From assembly GCA_943325255.2 (NCBI GenBank), contig CALPOS020000006.1, forward strand, positions 1-24,604: a DNA stretch of 24,604 nucleotides, read 5' to 3'. Positions 15,469-22,534 of this stretch are shown piece after piece; the stretch's first letter is position 1; every line of letters starts with the position of its first letter. Made by a program: the position numbers and the translations under genes. The notes beneath the pieces are model-generated. The model did no database searches, was not told where the DNA came from, and saw nothing but the letters and a program-made list of their open reading frames with translations. The DNA comes from Sphingobacterium thalpophilum (GTDB lineage Bacteria; Bacteroidota; Bacteroidia; Flavobacteriales; Flavobacteriaceae).

Positions 15469-16449
15469 ATGGCTAAAATACTGACTGGTATTCAAAGTAC
15501 AGGAACTCCACATTTAGGAAACTTATTGGGTGCAATTATTCCCGCAATCGAATTGTCAAATCGACCAGAAAACGAATCCTTTCTATTTATTGCTGATTTA
15601 CACGCCATTACCCAAATCAAAAACGGAGCGGTATTGCGTCAGAACAACTTCAGTACTGCCGCGGCTTGGTTGGCTTGTGGATTAAATATTGAAAAAGTCA
15701 TTTTCTATCGTCAGTCTGATGTTCCTCAAACTGCTGAATTGTCGTGGTATTTAAGTTGCTTTTTTCCTTATCAACGATTGACCTTAGCGCATTCGTTTAA
15801 AGATAAGTCAGATCGTTTGGAGGATGTCAATGCGGGGCTATTTACTTATCCAATGTTGATGGCGGCAGATATTTTGTTGTACGATGCAGAGTTTGTGCCT
15901 GTCGGAAAAGACCAATTGCAACATATTGAAATTACCAGAGATGTAGCGGCACGATTCAATCATCAAGTGGGAGAGACTTTTGTTTTGCCTGAGGCTTCAA
16001 CCCAAGAAGAAACCAAATATGTTCCTGGAACCAATGGTGGAAAAATGAGTAAATCCGCCAATAATATCATCAACATCTTTTTAGATGATAAAGCGCTGCG
16101 GAAGCAGGTGATGTCTATTGAAACGGACAGCACGCCACTAGAAGAGCCAAAAGATATCGAAACTTGCAAAATTTTCGCCATCTATAAACTACTCGCTTCC
16201 GAAGATCAAATTGCAGCGATGACAATAAATTATGCAAATGTCAATCGCGATTACGGATACGGACACGCCAAACAAGCGTTGTTTGAATTGATTTTGGAAA
16301 AGTTCAAAAGCGAACGTGAGACTTACAGCTATTACATGAATAACCTGCCTGAGATTGAAGCTGCCTTACTTAAAGGTGCTTCAAAAGCGCAGGCTGTAGC
16401 CAATGGCGTTTTGGCTCGAGTTCGAGAAAAATTAGGGTTTCGCTCTTGA
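15469..16449 (+). CDS. trpS: Tryptophanyl-tRNA synthetase
   Basis: Charges tRNA-Trp with tryptophan; class I synthetase, cytoplasmic. The 326-residue length is typical of bacterial TrpRS. The N-terminus has TGIQSTGTPHLGNLLGAI, with PHLGN (14-18) as the HIGH-type motif. KMSKS is at 192-196 in GGKMSKSANNI. PVGKDQLQHIEITRD lies in the tryptophan/ATP pocket region. It is a single-gene unit: its stop (TGA ending 16449) directly abuts the stop of convergent dprA (from 16450) with no intergenic base and no terminator. The short upstream promoter is described separately; no leader peptide or T-box is visible. Confidence 0.98.
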   Translation: MAKILTGIQSTGTPHLGNLLGAIIPAIELSNRPENESFLFIADLHAITQIKNGAVLRQNNFSTAAAWLACGLNIEKVIFYRQSDVPQTAELSWYLSCFFPYQRLTLAHSFKDKSDRLEDVNAGLFTYPMLMAADILLYDAEFVPVGKDQLQHIEITRDVAARFNHQVGETFVLPEASTQEETKYVPGTNGGKMSKSANNIINIFLDDKALRKQVMSIETDSTPLEEPKDIETCKIFAIYKLLASEDQIAAMTINYANVNRDYGYGHAKQALFELILEKFKSERETYSYYMNNLPEIEAALLKGASKAQAVANGVLARVREKLGFRS

Positions 16450-17550
16450 CTAAATCGCTTCGTATAATTTTCCTGGCAAAGGACGAATTACGCCTTTCAA
16501 TTCCATATTGAGTAAAATACCTGAGATTTTAAAAACTGGGAAGTCGCATTCTAATGCAATAATGTCCAGCATTTCTTTTTCTCTTGCAAAAAGGAAATCG
16601 TAAATTTTTTGTTCTTCGGAATTCAGTTCAACGAAAAGCTGCTTTTGAATCGGTTTCGACTCCGTTTTTATATCCCAGTTAAGATTAAATATTAAGTCTG
16701 CTGCACCGGTCAATAGATTCGCTTTCTGAGTTTTAATCAACGTATTGCATCCTTGACTGTAAAAATCTCCTACTCGACCGGGTACCGCAAAGACATCACG
16801 GTTGTAATCGTTGGCTAGATTTGCCGTAATAATCGAACCTCCTTTGTCCGCAGACTCGATGACAATGGTAGCTTCTGAAATTCCAGCCACAATGCGATTG
16901 CGACGTACAAAATTCTCTTTTTCAGGATTGGACGTGCTCCAAAATTCAGTCATAAAACCGCCGTTTTCTTCCATTCGATGTACATACTTCTTGTGAACCT
17001 TGGGATAAATTTGATTCAAACCGTGCGCTACAATACCAACGGTTTGTAGGTTGTGCTCCAAAGCGGCTTGGTGCGCCACAATGTCGACGCCATAGGCAAA
17101 ACCACTTACGATTACTGGGTCTAATGGTGCTAAATCGCCAATTAGATTTTTGCAGAAATTCATGCCGTACGAACTAATTTGACGCGTGCCTACAATACTA
17201 ATAATCTTTCTATTCTTAAGTTGAATATTTCCTTTGGAGAATAATAAGACTGGGCCGTCCACGCAATGTTTTAGTTTGTCGGGGTAATTTTCATCTAAGA
17301 AAAAAGAAACATCAATTTGATTTTTCTCTAAGAATTGCAATTCCGCTTCGGCTTTTTCGAAGACAGATTTGTCCTTTAAATTCTTAATTAAAACACTACC
17401 GATTCCATCAATCGAATTGAGATGGGAAGCTTTGGATTTAAAAATTTCGGATGGTTCTGGACAAATAGAAAGTAATTTTTTAGCGACAATATCGCCCACA
17501 CCTTCTACTTTTAGCAAGGCTAATACATAAAATAAATCTTCGTGGCGCAT
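16450..17550 (-). CDS. dprA: DNA-processing protein DprA
   Basis: Binds incoming single-stranded DNA during natural transformation and loads RecA. The 366-residue protein has an N-terminal helix-hairpin-helix region (DIVAKKLLSICPEPSEIF and LNSIDGIGSVLIKNL), a Rossmann-like core with IISIVGTRQISSYG, VIVSGFAYGVDIVAHQAAL, ENFVRRNRIVAGISEATIVI, GGSIITANLANDYNRDVFAV and PGRVGDFYSQGCNTLI, and a C-terminal winged-helix-like tail (about 300-366). All usual blocks are intact. It is convergent with trpS with abutting stop codons and divergent from the HU/SPOR gene. Only TACTTTTC (17575-17568, minus strand), one base off consensus, offers a promoter. Presence alone does not prove competence. Confidence 0.96.
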   Translation of the reverse strand: MRHEDLFYVLALLKVEGVGDIVAKKLLSICPEPSEIFKSKASHLNSIDGIGSVLIKNLKDKSVFEKAEAELQFLEKNQIDVSFFLDENYPDKLKHCVDGPVLLFSKGNIQLKNRKIISIVGTRQISSYGMNFCKNLIGDLAPLDPVIVSGFAYGVDIVAHQAALEHNLQTVGIVAHGLNQIYPKVHKKYVHRMEENGGFMTEFWSTSNPEKENFVRRNRIVAGISEATIVIESADKGGSIITANLANDYNRDVFAVPGRVGDFYSQGCNTLIKTQKANLLTGAADLIFNLNWDIKTESKPIQKQLFVELNSEEQKIYDFLFAREKEMLDIIALECDFPVFKISGILLNMELKGVIRPLPGKLYEAI

Positions 17551-17617
17551 AGTAAATTATTGAAAATGAAAAGTATAAAATTTATCTCAATTGTTAATAA
17601 AAATTGCTAATAAAATT

Positions 17618-17646
17618 TTGCTGCTGTTGGGCATTGTATAACTTTG
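17618..17646 (+). promoter_or_regulatory. Promoter of the HU-CCDC81/SPOR gene
   Basis: TTG (17618-17620), 18-base spacer, TAACTTTG (17639-17646): a complete match to the Bacteroidota TTG/TAnnTTTG promoter. It ends 5 bases before the ATG at 17652 and lies downstream of an upstream in-frame ATG at 17604, which therefore cannot be the start if this promoter is used. Confidence 0.65.
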
Positions 17647-17651
17647 TTGCT

Positions 17652-18611
17652 ATGAAGATCGAGCAGTATATTTCCCAACTTTTATATCGTCATCAATGTG
17701 TCACCGTGCCAGGTTTTGGCGCATTTTTAACCGAAATCCAGTCGGCACATTTGCATGAAAATACGAATTCTTTTTATCCACCAAAGAAAGTCATTTCTTT
17801 TAATTCTAATTTAAAAAACAATGACGGGTTATTGGCAAATCACATCGCTCAACTAGAAAAGTCTAGTTATGAAAGTGCGGTTGCCTCTATTGAAAGTGAA
17901 GTAGTTATATGGAACAGTATTCTTCAAGTGAACGAAAAATTTACGCTGAAAAATATTGGTGAATTGCATTTAAATTCTGAAAAGAATATTGTTTTCACAC
18001 CTTTAGAAAATATTAATTATCTGAAGGAGTCTTTTGGATTGAATTCCTTTGTTTCTCCAGCAATCAAGCGCGAGCAAGCCTTGCATCGTGTGGAAACAGC
18101 TGTCACAGTGGAAGTTCCTGTTTTCGAGGAAAAAGAAATCGTTCCACTTGACCCTGAAGTTCGTAAAGGAAGACCTTATCTAAGATATGCCGCAATTTTA
18201 ATTTTAGGATTATCTGTAACTGCGACTGTCGGTTATAAAATGTATGAAAATCAGGTGGCAAAAGAAACTTTGTTGGTTGAAACTGCTGTTCAGAAGCAAG
18301 TTCAAAATAAAATTCAAGAGGCCACTTTCTTGCTTGATACCCCAATGCCGGCGGTAACATTGACTGTTAGTGAAGAGAAAATGTTATATCACGTTGTTGC
18401 TGGTGCTTTTAGAAAGGAAGAAAATGCACAAAATATTTATAATGATTTACTTAAATCTGGTTTTAAAGCGCGAAGAATTGCACCAAACAAACACGGTTTA
18501 TTTCCTGTTTTATATGGCAGTTACGCCACTTATGCTGAGGCACAACAAGCCATGCTTGAAATTCAAAAAGCAAACAATCCGGATGCTTGGTTAATGGTAA
18601 AAGCGCTATAA
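17652..18611 (+). CDS. HU-CCDC81 and SPOR domain protein
   Basis: A 319-residue protein from the chosen start. The N-terminal part (about 1-125) is the HU-CCDC81 type found in Bacteroidota (KIEQYISQLLYRHQCVTVPG, then FGAFLTEIQSAH). A single membrane helix, YAAILILGLSVTATVGYKMY, lies near 179-198. A C-terminal SPOR domain (about 246-319: YHVVAGAFRKEENAQNIYND, then GLFPVLYGSYATYAEAQQAM) should bind denuded peptidoglycan at the septum. Together they suggest a membrane protein with a cytoplasmic HU-like part and a periplasmic SPOR domain. An upstream ATG at 17604 would add a cysteine-rich leader (MLIKFCCCWALYNFVA) that overlaps a consensus promoter; family N-termini begin at MKIE, so 17652 is preferred. 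Confidence 0.92.
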   Translation: MKIEQYISQLLYRHQCVTVPGFGAFLTEIQSAHLHENTNSFYPPKKVISFNSNLKNNDGLLANHIAQLEKSSYESAVASIESEVVIWNSILQVNEKFTLKNIGELHLNSEKNIVFTPLENINYLKESFGLNSFVSPAIKREQALHRVETAVTVEVPVFEEKEIVPLDPEVRKGRPYLRYAAILILGLSVTATVGYKMYENQVAKETLLVETAVQKQVQNKIQEATFLLDTPMPAVTLTVSEEKMLYHVVAGAFRKEENAQNIYNDLLKSGFKARRIAPNKHGLFPVLYGSYATYAEAQQAMLEIQKANNPDAWLMVKAL

Positions 18612-18616
18612 AAATT

Positions 18617-18640
18617 ATCCCGTAACTCGCGGGATTTTTT
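18617..18640 (+). terminator. Rho-independent terminator after the HU/SPOR gene
   Basis: ATCCCG (18617-18622), 7-base loop, CGGGAT (18630-18635), followed by T to 18640. It begins 5 bases after the stop codon. Confidence 0.75.
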
Positions 18641-18652
18641 ATGGACTGTAAG

Positions 18653-18660
18653 TATCTTTG
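18653..18660 (+). promoter_or_regulatory. Candidate -7 promoter element for the thioesterase gene
   Basis: TATCTTTG fits TAnnTTTG, 42 bases before the ATG at 18703 and 12 bases after the preceding terminator. No TTG lies at the right -33 distance, since that region is the terminator stem. Confidence 0.5.
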
Positions 18661-18702
18661 CTCCCTAAACCATTCCGTTGAACTGAACGTAAGTCAAAAC
18701 AT

Positions 18703-19212
18703 ATGCATCCAAAACATCCTTCCGAATCACTCACTATTCTCACTGATTTAGTTTTACCTAGTGAAACCAACCCGCTAAACAATCTTTTTGGAGGTGAATT
18801 GCTCGCTCGGATGGACCGTGCGGCAAGTATTTCAGCAAGAAGACATTCTAGGAGAATAACGGTAACTGCTTCTGTGAATCACGTCGCTTTCAATAGAGCA
18901 ATTCCGTTGGGAAGTGTTGTAACTGTTGAGGCAAAAGTGTCACGCAGTTTCAAAAGTTCGATGGAAATTTTTCTTGATGTTTGGGTAGAAGATCGCGAAT
19001 CAGGCATCCGAAGCAAAGCGAATGAAGCGATTTATACATTTGTAGCTGTTGACGATATGGGAAGACCTGTTGAAGTTCCAGCGGTCATTCCAGAGACTGA
19101 CTTAGAAAAGGAACGCTTTGAAGCGGCTTTACGACGAAAACAATTGAGTTTGGTATTGGCTGGAAAAATGAAACCTAGCGAAGCTACCGAACTAAAAGCT
19201 TTGTTTATTTAA
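18703..19212 (+). CDS. Acyl-CoA thioesterase (hotdog fold, YciA/BACH type)
   Basis: Hydrolyses acyl-CoA thioesters to free fatty acid and CoA. The 169-residue protein has the type's opening LVLPSETNPLNNLFGGELL and ARMDRAASISARRHS, with Asp38 as the likely catalytic residue in GGELLARMD, then VTASVNHVAFNRAIPLGSVV and EAIYTFVAVDDMGRP. It is a single hotdog domain expected to form a hexamer as in related enzymes. The chain-length preference is unknown. It is a lone gene between a terminator and a convergent gene whose stop overlaps its own stop by 4 bases (TTAA, 19209-19212). Confidence 0.93.
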   Translation: MHPKHPSESLTILTDLVLPSETNPLNNLFGGELLARMDRAASISARRHSRRITVTASVNHVAFNRAIPLGSVVTVEAKVSRSFKSSMEIFLDVWVEDRESGIRSKANEAIYTFVAVDDMGRPVEVPAVIPETDLEKERFEAALRRKQLSLVLAGKMKPSEATELKALFI

Positions 19213-20459
19213 CGCTTAACAAACTTGATTTTTTCTAGAATGCCATTAATTTTCATTTGCAGTATATAATTTCCTGTAGTTAAATTCGACACTGAAATTC
19301 TAATCTGTTTTTCGTTTTTAATTTCCTTTCCAATTGCGACTACTTGTCCAAGTGTATTAATTATCGAATAATTCTCTTCAAATTCTCCTTCAAAAGAAAT
19401 CGTAATCATATCATTTGCTGGGTTGGGAAAGAGTTTGATTGTATTGTTGCGCTCAAACGAACTATTGCTTAAGAAAGGCGCTGTAATCACATTAGACGTT
19501 GCAAGACAGTTATTCGCAGTAACAACACAATAGTATTCGCCTTGAATTGTTGGTACATAGGTTTGATCCGTCGCGCCATCAATTAGTGCGCCATTGAGAT
19601 ACCATTGATATGATGAAAATGTTGTAGTTGTTGTTAATGTTACATCGCCATAAACAATCTCAGCTAAAGGCAAATCAATCGATGTGAAAGTCAAGGAATT
19701 GTTGCTATTGGTATTACCAATAACATCGGTTATTGTTCCGAATTTAGTATCTATATCTGCCGGACTACTCAATGTCCCCGAAAGTGCCGTAAAAGTTCCT
19801 GTTAATGATTTGTCAAACTTATTTAACTTATTGTTTCCCCAAGACGAAACATAGTAATTACCACACGAATCTCTTGTGATTCCATCGCAATTGCTAAGCG
19901 TGGTCGCCAATACCGTTGAAATTGCATTTGTTGTCAAATTGATTGCATTGATAGGTGCATTCGTTCCCCAAGTCACATATAAACAACGATTATTCTCACC
20001 GTCGTATATAATCCCGTTAGGTGTTTTGGCTAAGCCAGACGCCAAGGTCGAAAAAGTCACTGCATTCACATCGACTTTAAATATTTTCTTTGCGGAAAAA
20101 TCAGTTGCATATAAATTGCCAACGCCGTCTGAAGTTAGGCCATTTAAAAAAGTTCCGTTTAAGTTTAATGTAAAAAGATTACTCCCAGAAGCTAAATCGT
20201 ACCCTCTAATAAAGCCACCTTCGCACGCATACAAAACATTTCCCAAGATTTCTATACCATAGGGCCCAGATGGGATTCCGGTAACGAAATTACTTAATGT
20301 TCCTGCTTCGCTTCTTGCAAGTATGGTTCCGTTGCCCTTATTTCCGATTAGCCATCGTGAATTGGCTTCATCCCATTCTATACTTTCTGGTCCGTTTAAA
20401 GCTTGGGCCGAAGAAATTGCTGAAATGCCAAGAAAGAGAATAAGTAGTGATTTTTTCAT
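19209..20459 (-). CDS. T9SS-sorted beta-propeller protein with Ig-like and C-terminal sorting domains
   Basis: A 416-residue exported protein. Residues 1-20 are a signal peptide (KKSLLILFLGISAISSAQA). About 21-265 is an NHL/SMP-30-like propeller with recurring units such as PYGIEILGNVLYACEGGFI, LNGLTSDGVGNLYATDFS and CDGITRDSCGNYYVSSWGNN. About 268-328 looks Ig/PKD-like (SYQWYLNGALIDGATDQTY, GEYYCVVTANNCLATSN). About 341-416 is a type A T9SS C-terminal domain (IKLFPNPANDMITISF through TTGNYILQMKINGILEKIKF). It is thus expected at the cell surface or outside. The ligand or activity is unknown; lactonase activity cannot be assumed. It is the last gene of the envelope cluster, 24 bases after the EnvC-like gene. 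Confidence 0.9.
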   Translation of the reverse strand: MKKSLLILFLGISAISSAQALNGPESIEWDEANSRWLIGNKGNGTILARSEAGTLSNFVTGIPSGPYGIEILGNVLYACEGGFIRGYDLASGSNLFTLNLNGTFLNGLTSDGVGNLYATDFSAKKIFKVDVNAVTFSTLASGLAKTPNGIIYDGENNRCLYVTWGTNAPINAINLTTNAISTVLATTLSNCDGITRDSCGNYYVSSWGNNKLNKFDKSLTGTFTALSGTLSSPADIDTKFGTITDVIGNTNSNNSLTFTSIDLPLAEIVYGDVTLTTTTTFSSYQWYLNGALIDGATDQTYVPTIQGEYYCVVTANNCLATSNVITAPFLSNSSFERNNTIKLFPNPANDMITISFEGEFEENYSIINTLGQVVAIGKEIKNEKQIRISVSNLTTGNYILQMKINGILEKIKFVKR

Positions 20460-20483
20460 GAGATAATATTTTAATTTCTAAAA

Positions 20484-21758
20484 TTACATTTTAAACAACC
20501 AACCCGCTGGATTGCTGTATGTGGTATTTTGAGATATGGTAAACTTTAAAACTGTTTTACCCGTGTCGCCATTGGTTCTAATTCTTCCAATAGGTTGTTT
20601 AATGGAAACCTTATCGCCTTTGCTGACGCTTACACTGCTTAAATTCTGATAGACTGTAAAATAATCTCCATGCTGAATCATCACCGCTTTATTTACGGGT
20701 GAAAGAACCATTACGCTGATTACTTCTCCTCCAAATACGGCTCTCGCGCTGGCTCCTTGATCGGTGGTGATTTCTACACCACTATTATGAACTACTAGTG
20801 ACTTGTATATGGGATGTGCTTGATCTCCATAGCCTAAAGAAACAAATCCTTTTTCAACAGGCCAAGGTAATTTACCTTTATTCGCTTTGAAGTTATTTGC
20901 AATTATTTGCCCTTCAGAAGTCAAAACAATTTTCGTAGATGTTTCTGTTGCTTTTGTTGCTGCTGCTGTCGTAGTTTTGGGATTTGCCTTTGCAACAGCC
21001 GAAGCTGTTTTTTTGTTGGCTGCCGCAATCGCCGCTTTTAATAATTTTTGGATTTGATTATCGATATTTCTTGTTTCTTGCTGCTTTTTCTTGATTTCGG
21101 CAATAATTTGTTTCTTGTCTTTTTTGATCGACTTCGCTAGTTCTTGTTGCAATTGTCTTTCTTTCTCTAATGCAAGTCTTTCCTTTTCGTTTTCCTCAAT
21201 CAATTTTTGTTTGGCCGTTTTTTGAACTCCGATAATTTGATTAAAATTTTCTAACTCCACCGATTTTTCTTGAATTTCGATTCCTTGTGTTTTTCTGTAG
21301 CTGGCATATTGCTTCATATACTGTGCTCGCTTGTACGCTTGAAGGAAGTTTTGTGAAGAGAGTAAAAACATCGCCCTGCTTTGTTCTGATCGGCTTTTGT
21401 ACGACTTCTGAATCATTTTGGCATAATCTTCCTTAAGAAGCACTAATTCTTTTTTAAGTCGATTGATATTCATCTGATTGATATACATATCATTACTCAA
21501 TAGCTTCGTTTGCTTTTCCGTGGTATTGATCAGATTTTCTTTAAGTTTGATCTTTTCAGTTTGAATTTTCAACTGCTTAGTGACTGTTTTCTCTTTCGAT
21601 TGCACGTTCTGCAGTTGATCTTCCTTCTCCTTAATCTCACGCAGAATTTGTGCTTTTCTTTGTTCAAGTTTTTCCTGCTGCGTAATCTGACTCCACATCA
21701 TTGTTGAGGTCAACAAAAACAAAAGACTAAAAATATATTTCGGCATTGTATTTAACAT
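20484..21758 (-). CDS. envC: EnvC-like murein hydrolase activator with degenerate LytM domain
   Basis: A 424-residue secreted protein: signal peptide (about 6-24, ending MMWSQ), long coiled coils (about 27-125 and 160-240), an Ala/Lys/Thr-rich linker (241-275) and a C-terminal LytM/M23 fold (about 300-424). The four zinc-ligand positions of active M23 enzymes are substituted: HxGxD reads N325-S-G-V-E329, the YxHL histidine is N372, and the HxH region reads V403-L-K405. This is the pattern of E. coli EnvC, which activates amidases rather than cutting peptidoglycan. An alternative ATG at 21746 (MPKYIF) fits the signal peptide equally well. It starts 6 bases after the DUF4292 gene. Probable role: cell separation or wall remodelling. 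Confidence 0.9.
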   Translation of the reverse strand: MLNTMPKYIFSLLFLLTSTMMWSQITQQEKLEQRKAQILREIKEKEDQLQNVQSKEKTVTKQLKIQTEKIKLKENLINTTEKQTKLLSNDMYINQMNINRLKKELVLLKEDYAKMIQKSYKSRSEQSRAMFLLSSQNFLQAYKRAQYMKQYASYRKTQGIEIQEKSVELENFNQIIGVQKTAKQKLIEENEKERLALEKERQLQQELAKSIKKDKKQIIAEIKKKQQETRNIDNQIQKLLKAAIAAANKKTASAVAKANPKTTTAAATKATETSTKIVLTSEGQIIANNFKANKGKLPWPVEKGFVSLGYGDQAHPIYKSLVVHNSGVEITTDQGASARAVFGGEVISVMVLSPVNKAVMIQHGDYFTVYQNLSSVSVSKGDKVSIKQPIGRIRTNGDTGKTVLKFTISQNTTYSNPAGWLFKM

Positions 21759-21764
21759 GGAGCG

Positions 21765-22532
21765 CTAGTTTATAAAAATTTGTTCGTATCCCTCTGGCAC
21801 ATTGTAGGGAAATGATAAGTCTTCATTGAAAGTAATTGTGTTGTAATCAATTGCGATATTTGTTTTTGCTTTGTTATGGATGGCATCGATGATGATATTT
21901 GTCGGCATCAGAATTTGATTAAAATCCGCATAATTTGGATAAGCAATTTCTAAGGAACGATCTTGTGCTCTTTGAGTAATCTGTTGTTTCTTGATAAGAT
22001 ATTTATCCGATTCAAAAAAATACTCTTTTATCGTATTTACATCTGTACTATCTTTCAATTTAAACATTTGGTCAACAATATTTGCCGTGTACTTTCCTTT
22101 GTTTAAATCGTCTAACGCTTCACCCAGCAACATGTTTTGCACTTTGCTAAAATCTAAATCGCTGCCCAACCAACGGCTCAAAGTCGTGTAATCTCCTTGA
22201 AAAAAACTGTTGTTTATTTTTTCGTAATACTTTACTTCTGTTGGCGTAATAAGCGCTTTTGCCATAGTTATTCCAATAAAGCGAATACTAATCAATATCT
22301 TTTCGTCTTTCTTGATTTTGATCTCTGCCGTGACCTTTTGGCTCTGTTTTTCATCCTCGTAATGCGCATTCGATTTTATATACAGCGTCGAAAATTCTTT
22401 TTTGTTGTTATAATGACTAGCCACAATTTGGTCCGAAGACAGAACATCTTTTGCTTTTCCTTCAATCAAAACTGCTTTTGATTTACACGAAAAAAGCACA
22501 CCGATTATTAAAAACGCAAAATATTTATACAT
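21765..22532 (-). CDS. DUF4292 lipoprotein
   Basis: A 255-residue protein with a type II signal peptide: MYKYFAFLIIGVLFSCKSK, lipobox LFSC with Cys16 as the predicted lipidation site. The rest matches the DUF4292 pattern (ASHYNNKKEFSTLYIKSNAH, ISIRFIGITMAKALITPTEV, FPYNVPEGYEQIFIN) and looks beta-rich, reminiscent of LolA/LolB-type lipid carriers; that resemblance is inference. It lies between a TPR protein gene (2-base gap) and an EnvC-like gene (6-base gap), a placement suggesting an outer-membrane or periplasmic role with them. No catalytic motif is visible. Confidence 0.87.
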   Translation of the reverse strand: MYKYFAFLIIGVLFSCKSKAVLIEGKAKDVLSSDQIVASHYNNKKEFSTLYIKSNAHYEDEKQSQKVTAEIKIKKDEKILISIRFIGITMAKALITPTEVKYYEKINNSFFQGDYTTLSRWLGSDLDFSKVQNMLLGEALDDLNKGKYTANIVDQMFKLKDSTDVNTIKEYFFESDKYLIKKQQITQRAQDRSLEIAYPNYADFNQILMPTNIIIDAIHNKAKTNIAIDYNTITFNEDLSFPYNVPEGYEQIFIN

Positions 22533-22534
22533 TA

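Noticed and set aside
19876..20262. A 128-codon plus-strand open frame inside the T9SS propeller gene.
   Set aside because: Antisense to a well-supported repeat-bearing gene; no motif, no promoter.
20472..20486. Inverted repeat TAATTT-CTA-AAATTA at the EnvC-like gene stop.
   Set aside because: Stem is only A/T with a 3-base loop in AT-rich DNA; too weak to call a terminator and easily produced by chance.
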